Part shown: positions 1 through 8,090 of the stretch, one piece after another
Numbering within the stretch: the first letter of the stretch is position 1
How the letters are laid out: the number at the start of each line of letters is the position of its first letter
DNA from: Halarcobacter mediterraneus
GTDB taxonomy: Bacteria > Campylobacterota > Campylobacteria > Campylobacterales > Arcobacteraceae
DNA: 64,000 nt
Direction of reading: 5' to 3'
Assembly: GCF_004116625.1 (NCBI RefSeq)
Contig: NZ_NXIE01000002.1
Coordinates: 124,001 to 188,000 of the forward strand
Position numbers and translations under genes: made by a program
The notes under the pieces: generated by a model
Seen by the model: only the letters and a program-made list of their open reading frames with translations
Database searches by the model: none
What the model was told of the DNA's origin: nothing

Positions 1-2778
1 AGAATCTGCATTTTCTAAAGTGATAACACCAACAGAACCTACAACATCAATATAAATACCAGTCTTTGCACTTGGTTCACCTTCATTTGCAACAATTACT
101 TTTGTTCCTTCTTCATTAAAAGTAACCATATCAGGTAAATATCCCACTTGTGTTTGAGAAATCAAAGAACCATTTGTATCAAATACAACTACTTTTCCTT
201 TTTCTTCTACTTTATTTGAAGAACCAATAGCAACTGCAACTTTTGATTTTTTTACTGCAACACTTTGTACGCCAGCTCCATAAGGAGACAAATCAATTGA
301 ATTTACAGTTCCTAAACTCATTTCATCATTATTATATGTTATTGGTGTAATATCTAAAGTATTATCAGCACCATTTGTAGTAAACATTTTTTTAGAATCT
401 TTATCAAAGGCTACTATTTCAGTTCCACCTTCTTTTTGAGTTTTATATGTAGCTATTTTTGTAATAGAACTAATTGATGTTGAATCACTTACTTGCGTTA
501 AATTTTTAAAAGGTCCCACATAACCAAAAGCTGATTCTCCACCATCAGTTGATTCAAGACTTGGATGTTGAGTTACTACTCCTAGATATCCATATCCATC
601 TTTTAAATCTGCGTACCAAAATGGAGATGTAGTCTCTGCTCCTAATGGAGTTGTAAATGTTCTAGTTAATTCTTTTGTTTTAATATTATATGCCCATACA
701 ACATTGTTTTTGTGACTTCCAGTATCTTCTCCTATAATCAAAGTATTTGAGTTTTCTAAAAATGAAACATTATCAGGATTAGAGATTCCATTTACATCAC
801 AAGTATTACCTGCATAAATAGAGTCATCAGAATAAGTCATTTCTGTACCTTGTAAAATAGAATACATATTTTTTACTACATAATCAGAGTTGATATCTTT
901 ACCCGAAGAATCAGAAGTATCAGTACTTATATCAAGTCCATAAACAGCTCCACATTTATTTGCTTCAACTCGAATATGATTAGGTCCACCTTCATCATTT
1001 GAACTGTTATCTTCCATACCTTTTCTTACTTCACTCATTGCAACATATAATGTTCCTGAGTTTTTATCAAAAGTAATTCCTTCTTCTTTTCTAAATTCTG
1101 TTGTTGCACCTTTCATTGCAGCATATCTTCTTACTTCTAGTCTTGAGGCAGCTTTTTCCATACCTTCTTTTATTTTTAAACACTCTTGCCCTATTCCATT
1201 TGCAGATATTGAAGTATAGCCTGTAGCACACTCACCATTTGTTGGAGCAACTTCATCAAAGATATCTGTAAACTTCGGTGCATCATTTGTTGCAATATTT
1301 CCATCAGGGTCTATTATATTTCTAATCTCATCATTTGTGGCATGACCTAAATTTACCCATTCAAGATCTGCTGTTCCTGTTCCCACTCCATTTTCCGATG
1401 TTTGATTCCATTTTGCTGCATAAAGTGTTCCTGCTGTTAAATCCTCTTCTTTATCAGCAACAAACATAAATAAACCAACATTTGTACCATCATCACTCAT
1501 ATAAACAGTTCTTTTATCAGGCATTACATAAGATAATTCATGGGAAAATCTTCCCATAGAATAGTGTTTACTATAAACTGGTTTACCATTTTCTATTTTA
1601 ACTTCTGGTGTCCATCCATAGTAATATGATGAAATTTTGCTTGCATCACCTTTCCAAAACTTTGTAAGAACATCATCATAATAACCATCTCCTACTAATC
1701 CAGTTTCAGGGTTTGCCCCTGCTTCTACTTGCTTAGTATCTGGTTCATACTCTTCTGAACTTAAATGAGAATTCCAAGGAGTTTTTTGTCCAGCACAATG
1801 AACCCATCCTCCAAATTCATCTTTTTGAGATACATATTGTAAAGTATTTGCTTTTGGTGTTAATTTTCCTGTTGAAGAATCTTGTTCTAACTCTAGCATA
1901 TAATATGAACCTAAAGCACACTCATATTGAGAAATAACATAAAGTTTTCCATCTACATTATGTAAAGAAGTAAAGTCCATTCCTGAACCTTGACCATCAT
2001 TTGTTCCATTACAAATATATGGACTTCCATCATCAAAAGTAATTAAATTATCTTGATAATCTTTTGATTGTCCTAAAATCTCACCATTATCAGAATAACC
2101 TGTTCTCATAATTGTAGTATATGCTATTGATTGTTCTTGTCCATTTACATATACTTTTTTTGATGCTTGCTGTGTTAGTTTTTCTTCATCAGTTATGGGA
2201 GTAGCTATTTCTTCAAAACTAACTGAAACTTTTTTTGCAAATTTTGAAGCAACACTATATCTTATTGAATCAATTTTTTCTAATAAAGCTTCATCATTTA
2301 ATGAAGTTCTTAAGGAATCAATTGACTTAAAAGATAAAGCATTAGAAGCACTACCTTTTATGTCATCTGGTAATTCAAATACTTCTGGTAAGCTATTAAC
2401 ATCATATGATTGTCCCGTTTTTAAAGACATTTTTGCAATTAAATATGTTGCTAATGCCTCACTAGAAATATTTTCATTTTGATTAGCAATTTCATCTATT
2501 GTAATATTTGAGCTAGCACTTGATGATAAACTTACTCCTCCAATTTCAAAGGTACAGGTATTACCATCTTTATAAGTAAACTCTCCATTATTATTTGTTA
2601 TTCCTGTATTATTACCACACATATATTCTACATTGGCAAGATAAGGATTTAACTGTAATGTTCCTGTACTAGTTGTAGTAGTATTATCATCAGATGATGA
2701 AGAACTACTTCCACAGCCACTAAAGGTAAATGTCGCTAATAAAGCACATAAACTTATACTCAAATATGTTTTTTTCAT
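1..2778 (-). CDS. phoX: PhoX-type (DUF839) phosphatase lipoprotein, 3' end outside window
   Basis: The reading frame is open for 926 codons from ATG 2778 to the window edge, so the C-terminus is missing. The N-terminus is a lipoprotein signal with lipobox F-S-G-C (Cys22) followed by a Ser-rich linker, so the protein is probably membrane anchored. The middle carries DUF839/PhoX hallmarks: a CAG-x-x-TPW-x-S-x-x-SSEE block near residues 325-340 and a later GEDTGSHKNN-type block. The last ~190 visible residues resemble the choice-of-anchor I beta-propeller found in some alkaline phosphatases (VVVFD..., VANEGEPS). PhoX enzymes are Ca/Fe-dependent phosphatases that release phosphate from organic esters. 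Most known PhoX are Tat exported; a Sec lipoprotein form is less usual. The AAGAGGA ribosome site supports the start. Confidence 0.8.
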   Translation of the reverse strand, partial: MKKTYLSISLCALLATFTFSGCGSSSSSSDDNTTTTSTGTLQLNPYLANVEYMCGNNTGITNNNGEFTYKDGNTCTFEIGGVSLSSSASSNITIDEIANQNENISSEALATYLIAKMSLKTGQSYDVNSLPEVFELPDDIKGSASNALSFKSIDSLRTSLNDEALLEKIDSIRYSVASKFAKKVSVSFEEIATPITDEEKLTQQASKKVYVNGQEQSIAYTTIMRTGYSDNGEILGQSKDYQDNLITFDDGSPYICNGTNDGQGSGMDFTSLHNVDGKLYVISQYECALGSYYMLELEQDSSTGKLTPKANTLQYVSQKDEFGGWVHCAGQKTPWNSHLSSEEYEPDTKQVEAGANPETGLVGDGYYDDVLTKFWKGDASKISSYYYGWTPEVKIENGKPVYSKHYSMGRFSHELSYVMPDKRTVYMSDDGTNVGLFMFVADKEEDLTAGTLYAAKWNQTSENGVGTGTADLEWVNLGHATNDEIRNIIDPDGNIATNDAPKFTDIFDEVAPTNGECATGYTSISANGIGQECLKIKEGMEKAASRLEVRRYAAMKGATTEFRKEEGITFDKNSGTLYVAMSEVRKGMEDNSSNDEGGPNHIRVEANKCGAVYGLDISTDTSDSSGKDINSDYVVKNMYSILQGTEMTYSDDSIYAGNTCDVNGISNPDNVSFLENSNTLIIGEDTGSHKNNVVWAYNIKTKELTRTFTTPLGAETTSPFWYADLKDGYGYLGVVTQHPSLESTDGGESAFGYVGPFKNLTQVSDSTSISSITKIATYKTQKEGGTEIVAFDKDSKKMFTTNGADNTLDITPITYNNDEMSLGTVNSIDLSPYGAGVQSVAVKKSKVAVAIGSSNKVEEKGKVVVFDTNGSLISQTQVGYLPDMVTFNEEGTKVIVANEGEPSAKTGIYIDVVGSVGVITLENADS

Positions 2779-2869
2779 TTATTTGTTCCTCTTAAATTAA
2801 TATATCCATTTTATTGTTGACCAACCAACAAAAACGAATTATAAAAATAAAGAGTTACAAACTAATAAC

Positions 2870-2875
2870 ATTATA
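2870..2875 (-). promoter_or_regulatory. Candidate -10 box of the phoX-like gene
   Basis: The minus strand reads TTTTATAAT about 90 bases upstream of the phosphatase start, in a 190-base non-coding gap. No Pho-type direct repeat was convincing here. The call rests on the hexamer only. Confidence 0.35.
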
Positions 2876-2968
2876 AAATATGGTTACTTACTATTTAAAT
2901 GAAAGTTACATTTTAAGGCTATTACCTCTATTTTATAACTTTTAGTAGTTATGTGAGTGGTATCTATT

Positions 2969-3280
2969 TTATTCAAATATTTTCACATAAATATGTTCAG
3001 GAATTTTTCTTAAAAAGAATTCTAATTTTTTTGGTTCTTCTTTTACTTTTACTTTGATAGATTTTTTAAGAAAAGGGAACCTTTTGACAAGAATCTCTTT
3101 TTCATCTTTATCTAATAATTTAATATTATAAAGTCCACATTTATTTCTACTATTACTAGAACATTTAATTTCAGCTATCTTTGTATTTTTATCATAAGAT
3201 ACTTCTAAATCAATTGTATAACTAACTGGATGTGCTATTGCACATAAAGACAAAACTGTACCTATTAATATTTTTTTCAT
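2969..3280 (-). CDS. Small exported protein, last gene of the cytochrome/NicO operon
   Basis: 103 residues with a Sec signal peptide ending in A-I-A, so cleavage would leave a mature protein starting His-Pro. The rest is Lys- and beta-strand-rich with two Cys near residues 40 and 48. No family recognised. Its start overlaps the stop of the DUF1007 gene by 4 bases, so it is probably translationally coupled to it. The free N-terminal His invites comparison with CopC-like metal sites, but this is inference. A role in the same metal-related export or assembly process as its operon partners is likely. Confidence 0.65.
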   Translation of the reverse strand: MKKILIGTVLSLCAIAHPVSYTIDLEVSYDKNTKIAEIKCSSNSRNKCGLYNIKLLDKDEKEILVKRFPFLKKSIKVKVKEEPKKLEFFLRKIPEHIYVKIFE

Positions 3281-3762
3281 TTATAAACTCCTACACAATA
3301 ATCATATTCACTCTTTTGTATTTCTGTATTAAAACTTGATTTAAGTTCTTCTAATCTGTAAGCCATATAAATTTTTTCATCAATAAGACAAATTGTTGTT
3401 TCTTTTAATAACTTATGATTAATATCAAAGATTATTTGAACTTTTTTATTTTCAAAAACTATATTTGAGTTTTCTGGTTTAATAAGATATTCACCTTCTT
3501 CATCAGCTAAAAAAATATTATAATTATTGCTTTTTAATTTTTTAAAATGAGTTTTTATAAACTCTTTCTTTTCATTTTCTTCAAATTTATTATTTCTATT
3601 TCTATCAAATTCAAACATTAGTATTCTGGAGTTTAATCTATCAAACTTCCAGATATTTCTTATACTATCTTCTTTTATCTCAAGTTTGGAATCTAAGAAA
3701 TAGTGAGGATGACAAAAAGCCAAAGAGTTCATCACTAATATACTTAAGAATATATTTTTCAT
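3277..3762 (-). CDS. DUF1007 family periplasmic protein
   Basis: 161 residues with a signal peptide ending near Phe-Cys and a mature start of H-P-H-Y-F-L-D, matching the HPHxWxD opening of DUF1007 proteins. An EF-hand-like loop (D-R-N-R-N-N-K-F-E) follows near residues 53-62, a position where DUF1007 members often carry one. DUF1007 proteins are periplasmic and regularly encoded beside NicO/RcnA-type permeases, as here, where the permease gene overlaps by 4 bases. They are thought to act in transition-metal handling; the metal is not shown by sequence. Short for the family (often ~200 residues). Confidence 0.75.
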   Translation of the reverse strand: MKNIFLSILVMNSLAFCHPHYFLDSKLEIKEDSIRNIWKFDRLNSRILMFEFDRNRNNKFEENEKKEFIKTHFKKLKSNNYNIFLADEEGEYLIKPENSNIVFENKKVQIIFDINHKLLKETTICLIDEKIYMAYRLEELKSSFNTEIQKSEYDYCVGVYK

Positions 3763-4490
3763 ACTAATAATAAAATTCCTAAAATCAATAATAAAAATAT
3801 TCCTACATAAGAAGCTTTATACATTAAAGAACTTATGTTTTTATATTTTGTTTTTTTTACTTGTGTAGATAAAATTGCTGCTAATGAAATAGTTATCCCC
3901 ATTCCTATACTCATAGCTATTGCACTTAAAACACCTAAATTTATATATCCTAAAATTATAGAAAATAATACAATCGACATAACTCCAGGACAAGGAACTA
4001 TTCCTATTGACATTGAAACAGCTAGAAGACTTTTATTACCTACTCTTTCTTCTTTTTCTTTTACATTTCTATCTTTAAAGGTATCATATAATAAATATAA
4101 AGCAATACTAATAATAAAAATTGCAGAGACTTTATACATATTCATATTTATTTGCTCAAAATAACTTGTAATTGTTGATTCAAAAAATAAATACAAAATA
4201 GCTGTAATCACTAAAGCTGAAATTGTATGAATTACAGAAGTTAAAAATCCTGCTTTAAAAGCTTCTTTTGACTTTGCTCCTTTTACAAGGAAATAACTTG
4301 CAATAACCATTTTCCCATGTCCTGGACCTAAAGCATGAATTAAACCATAAAGAAAAGAAACCAATAAAATATATAAAAACATTGAAGAATCACCACTATC
4401 TAATTTATCAAAAGAATCTGTGATTATTAGATTTATTTTTTGCTGTGTTCCTATTACAAAATTTAGAAAAGTATTTGATAATTCTGTCAT
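3759..4490 (-). CDS. NicO/RcnA-type nickel/cobalt transporter family permease
   Basis: 243 residues with about six membrane helices. The first core helix carries H-A-L-G-P-G-H-G-K (residues ~53-61), the metal-binding signature of the NicO/RcnA family (HALxPGHxK), and a later GIVPCPG segment matches the second conserved helix. Family members move Ni, Co or possibly other cations across the inner membrane; direction cannot be read from sequence. Unlike E. coli RcnA there is no His-rich loop, which argues against a simple Ni/Co efflux pump. The ATG overlaps the stop of the cytochrome gene (ATGA), indicating coupling. Confidence 0.8.
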   Translation of the reverse strand: MTELSNTFLNFVIGTQQKINLIITDSFDKLDSGDSSMFLYILLVSFLYGLIHALGPGHGKMVIASYFLVKGAKSKEAFKAGFLTSVIHTISALVITAILYLFFESTITSYFEQINMNMYKVSAIFIISIALYLLYDTFKDRNVKEKEERVGNKSLLAVSMSIGIVPCPGVMSIVLFSIILGYINLGVLSAIAMSIGMGITISLAAILSTQVKKTKYKNISSLMYKASYVGIFLLLILGILLLV

Positions 4491-6238
4491 TTTAATACCT
4501 TTTCTAAATTTGTCATTGTGCCTCTTTTTAATTCCTTATGAACATTCTTAGCTTTTTTAATAATTGGGTCTCGTCCATAAATATAACTTTGTTCATCTAC
4601 AATCACTTTATATGCTTTATTAAGTTTAAGTGCTCTTTGTTTAGAAGGTAAAATCAAATATGAAATATCATTTTTTATCTTTTCTAATTCTTCAAGTTTA
4701 AATTTCCACTCTTGCTTTAAATCAATCTTAGGATTTTCTAATTTTGAAATTAAATCCTTTCTGATATTTTCTTCATCTTTTTGCCAATTTACTTTAAAAA
4801 ATTTCTTTTCAATTTCATCATTTGATCGAAACTCATCCCCTGCACTATTTTCTTTTAAATATCTTACATATTCACTTTGCCCATTTGGTAAAAGTTTATC
4901 AACTATATTTTCAAAGCCTTTTTGACTCCAATGGTACCAACCTTGTGCATGGGTATTTTTTTCAAACTTTCTTTGGAATACAAAAGTGGAATCTGCTACT
5001 GCACCAATATTACTATGGCAACCTATACAAAATAAAGTTTCTTCATAACTTTGAGGTCTTAAATCACCACTTTTATCCTCTATAAAGCCTTGATAAAACC
5101 AACCTCTTTTATTATTTACTCCTATTTCCATATTTCCATTAAAAATGTCCACTCTATCTGGATAATCATGTTTTGCTTTTATTTCTTCTAAGCCTAAGTT
5201 ACTTAACTGAGAATAATTGTTCCATGACTTTTTAACTGCATATCTTAACTCTTTTAATCTTTTAGACATAATTATTTTATTGTTTTTATCAATATCAATA
5301 TATCTTACAGAATGTATAAACTCTGTTCCTTTTGGATAAAGTCCAGGTGCAATTAAAATATCATTATTTATTAATTGTTTTCTTGCAAATCCCACATAAC
5401 TCATAGTAAAATTTGATATCTTTTTTGTTTTTATATCAAAACTTGGTTTTTGCCATTTAAATACAATTTTTGAAGCTTTATCCAATTTACCATTTTGATT
5501 TAAATCTACAGAATATTTTCTTTCATCTATTTGAGATATTTCTATTGTTTTTTGTTTAATTAAACTTTCAACAATTGATAAATTTAATTTATAAACTTCT
5601 AAGTCAAAATTTCCTTGTTCATCTTCTTGAAATATTTTAGGAAGTCTAATTAAAACATCGTCTGTACTTCCATTTGTAGGCCAAAATGTACCTAAGAAAG
5701 GATAATATGCAAAAGCTCTCCAACCTGTATATTCTCCATTTTTATCCTTATCAAAGCCTTCTTTATCAAAATTAAAATATAAATCAGGAATGTAACCATC
5801 CCATTTACCATTTTCATTAAAGTCCCAATCTTTTGAAAGTTTTACTAACTTATTTTTTAAAATAATGTTCCCTTCTTTGTCAAGATAATTATCTTTTCTA
5901 ATATAATTTAGAATTTCTTCATCACTAATTTTTTCAATTTGTCTTGTTCTATCTTTAAATAAATTAGTCCAAGGATTTTTAAAAGCTGCGGCAGGGAAAT
6001 CATAAGCTTCTTGTAAATCTGCATCTCGTAAAGTAAAATTTGGTTCTTTATTTTGAGTATGGCAAGTATAACAGGGATTATGTAAGATATTTTCATCTAT
6101 ATCACTTACTGTTTTTGTATAGCACTGACTAGGGATATATGCTGTTTCATTATAAAGTTTCTTACTTTTTATATCCATAGAAAACAAGCTACTACAGGCA
6201 AGAATATTAAAAAAAATATATAATTTTGTTTTATTCAT
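4487..6238 (-). CDS. Exported di-heme c-type cytochrome with EF-hand-like loops
   Basis: 583 residues with a hydrophobic N-terminal export signal. Two heme c sites are visible: CYTCH at residues 56-60 and CIGCH at 404-408. Between them lie four Asp/Asn-rich loops resembling EF-hand calcium loops (around 138-148, 158-170, 245-254 and 315-321, for example D-F-N-E-N-G-K-W-D). The protein should be periplasmic or membrane attached and carry electrons, but the partner is unknown. It is first in a four-gene operon with a NicO permease and DUF1007 protein, an unusual pairing of a cytochrome with metal transport. I do not recognise a named family. Confidence 0.75.
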   Translation of the reverse strand: MNKTKLYIFFNILACSSLFSMDIKSKKLYNETAYIPSQCYTKTVSDIDENILHNPCYTCHTQNKEPNFTLRDADLQEAYDFPAAAFKNPWTNLFKDRTRQIEKISDEEILNYIRKDNYLDKEGNIILKNKLVKLSKDWDFNENGKWDGYIPDLYFNFDKEGFDKDKNGEYTGWRAFAYYPFLGTFWPTNGSTDDVLIRLPKIFQEDEQGNFDLEVYKLNLSIVESLIKQKTIEISQIDERKYSVDLNQNGKLDKASKIVFKWQKPSFDIKTKKISNFTMSYVGFARKQLINNDILIAPGLYPKGTEFIHSVRYIDIDKNNKIIMSKRLKELRYAVKKSWNNYSQLSNLGLEEIKAKHDYPDRVDIFNGNMEIGVNNKRGWFYQGFIEDKSGDLRPQSYEETLFCIGCHSNIGAVADSTFVFQRKFEKNTHAQGWYHWSQKGFENIVDKLLPNGQSEYVRYLKENSAGDEFRSNDEIEKKFFKVNWQKDEENIRKDLISKLENPKIDLKQEWKFKLEELEKIKNDISYLILPSKQRALKLNKAYKVIVDEQSYIYGRDPIIKKAKNVHKELKRGTMTNLEKVLK

Positions 6239-6362
6239 TTTTTCTCTTTTTTAGCTAGATTAATTTGAGATTTTACTTTGAAATAATTACAAGTTGATAA
6301 CAAAAACTCTGTAACTATTTTGTAATAAATATTTCTTAAAATTTTAGATTCAAGGAGTATAA

Positions 6363-8075
6363 ATGATAGATGTTCAAAAAGAGATAGCAAAGAAGTTTCC
6401 AAATATAAATAAAAACCCAAATTTCTTAAGAAAATCTTTAATTAACATTGCTAAAAAAGTAGTACATGAAAACTCAATAAATGAGTTTTTAACAAAACAT
6501 TCTCACTTAAAAGGTTTTGAATTTGTTGATGCAGTATTAGATTATTTTAATTTTGACTATACAGTATCAAGTAATGATATTCAGAATATTCCTAGTTCAG
6601 GAAAAGTAGTGATTATTGCAAATCATCCTTTAGGTGGATTAGATGCACTTTCTTTATTAAAGTTAGTATCAACAGTAAGAACTGATGTAAAAATTGTTGC
6701 AAATGATTTTCTAGTTGGTATTGAAGCCTTAAAATCTTTATTTATCCCTATAGATAATTATAAAATGAGACAATCAAAGAAAGATATTCAAGCAGTTTAT
6801 GAAGCCTTAAACAATGAAGAAGCAATTATTATTTTCCCAGCAGGAGAAGTAAGCCGAGCGAGTGCAAAAGGAATTAAAGATCCAGTATGGAATAAAGGAT
6901 TTTTAAATTTTGCACTTAATACAAATGCTCCTATTTTACCAATATTTATTGGTGGTAAAAATTCAAAAACATTTTATACTATGTCTGTAATCAATAAAAC
7001 TTTCTCAACACTTTTATTATCCCATGAAATGTTTAAGAAAAAAGCAACAAATATAAATATTAAAATTGGGGAAATAATTCCAAATGAAAATATTAAACCA
7101 AAAGGTTTAGAAAAAAAGTATTTAGTGAATTTATACAAAAAACATTTATATGCATTAAAAAAAGGTAAAAAATCTTTCTTTGAAACTCAAAAAGCAATTG
7201 CACATCCTCAAAAAAGAGATGATTTAATAAAAGAGTTAAAAAAATCTAAACTTATTGGAGAAACAAAAGATGGTAAAAAAATCTTTCTTTATGATTATGA
7301 AGAAGACTCAATTGTATTAAAAGAGTTAGGAAGATTAAGAGAGTTATCTTTTAGAAAAGTTGGAGAAGGAATAAATAAAAAAAGAGATACAGATAAATAC
7401 GATATCTATTATCAGCATATTATTTTATGGGATGAAAATGATTTAGAAATTGTAGGTTCTTATAGAATTGGAAATGGTAAGTTTATAAATGAGCATTTAG
7501 GAGTAAAAGGCTTTTACTCTAATTCTTTATTTAAATACAAAAATAGTTTTACACCATATTTAAATGATTCTATTGAATTAGGAAGAAGCTTTGTTCAACC
7601 AAAATACTGGGGGACTAGAGCTTTAGACTATCTTTGGTATGGAATTGGTGCTTATTTAAAAAATCATCCTGAGATTAAATATATGTTCGGACCTGTATCT
7701 ATTTCAGGGAGTTTCCCTAGTGCGGCAAAAGATTTGATAATTTTCTACTATTCTCACTATTTTTCTTCTAAAGAACAAATGATTGAAGCAAAAATCCCAT
7801 ATCAATACTCTTCTCATATTCAAGACTTAAAAGAGATATTTAACTCAAATGACAAAAAAGAAGACTTTAAAACCTTAAAATCAACTCTAAATAATATAAA
7901 CACAGCAGTACCAACACTATTTAAACAATATGCTGATATATGTGAAGAAGGTGGAGTAAAGTTTTTAAGCTTTAATGTGGACCCAAACTTTTCAAATTGT
8001 GTTGATGGGTTTATTCTTGTAGATGTAAATAAAATAAAAAATAGTGCTAGAAAAAGATATATAGATAAAGATTAA
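6363..8075 (+). CDS. olsF: OlsF-like bifunctional acyltransferase (PlsC domain + GNAT domain)
   Basis: 570 residues in two parts. Residues ~70-260 are a lysophospholipid acyltransferase domain with N-H-P-L-G-G-L-D (His88, Asp94) and F-P-A-G-E-V-S-R (158-165). Residues ~300-540 match the OlsB-type N-acyltransferase fold (GELGRSF-like segment near 400, MFGPVSISG near 440). Such fusions (OlsF of Serratia and Flavobacterium) make ornithine lipids in two steps: N-acylation by the C-terminal half and O-acylation by the N-terminal half. Products are phosphorus-free membrane lipids. Start ATG 6363 has AAGGAG 6 bases upstream. Transcribed divergently from the cytochrome operon. The amino-acid headgroup (ornithine versus glycine or lysine) cannot be told from sequence. 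Confidence 0.82.
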   Translation: MIDVQKEIAKKFPNINKNPNFLRKSLINIAKKVVHENSINEFLTKHSHLKGFEFVDAVLDYFNFDYTVSSNDIQNIPSSGKVVIIANHPLGGLDALSLLKLVSTVRTDVKIVANDFLVGIEALKSLFIPIDNYKMRQSKKDIQAVYEALNNEEAIIIFPAGEVSRASAKGIKDPVWNKGFLNFALNTNAPILPIFIGGKNSKTFYTMSVINKTFSTLLLSHEMFKKKATNINIKIGEIIPNENIKPKGLEKKYLVNLYKKHLYALKKGKKSFFETQKAIAHPQKRDDLIKELKKSKLIGETKDGKKIFLYDYEEDSIVLKELGRLRELSFRKVGEGINKKRDTDKYDIYYQHIILWDENDLEIVGSYRIGNGKFINEHLGVKGFYSNSLFKYKNSFTPYLNDSIELGRSFVQPKYWGTRALDYLWYGIGAYLKNHPEIKYMFGPVSISGSFPSAAKDLIIFYYSHYFSSKEQMIEAKIPYQYSSHIQDLKEIFNSNDKKEDFKTLKSTLNNINTAVPTLFKQYADICEEGGVKFLSFNVDPNFSNCVDGFILVDVNKIKNSARKRYIDKD

Positions 8076-8090
8076 CTTCTATATATCTTT
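8053..8090. terminator. Bidirectional terminator between olsF-like gene and kinase
   Basis: A perfect 13-bp inverted repeat (AAAGATATATAGA and its complement, 12-base loop) covers the stop of the acyltransferase and touches the stop of the convergent kinase; A/T tracts flank it on both sides. Confidence 0.7.

Noticed and set aside
6239-6362. Zur- or Fur-type box between the cytochrome operon and olsF
   Set aside because: Segments such as GATAAC and GAAATAATTAC do not form a palindrome close to either consensus.
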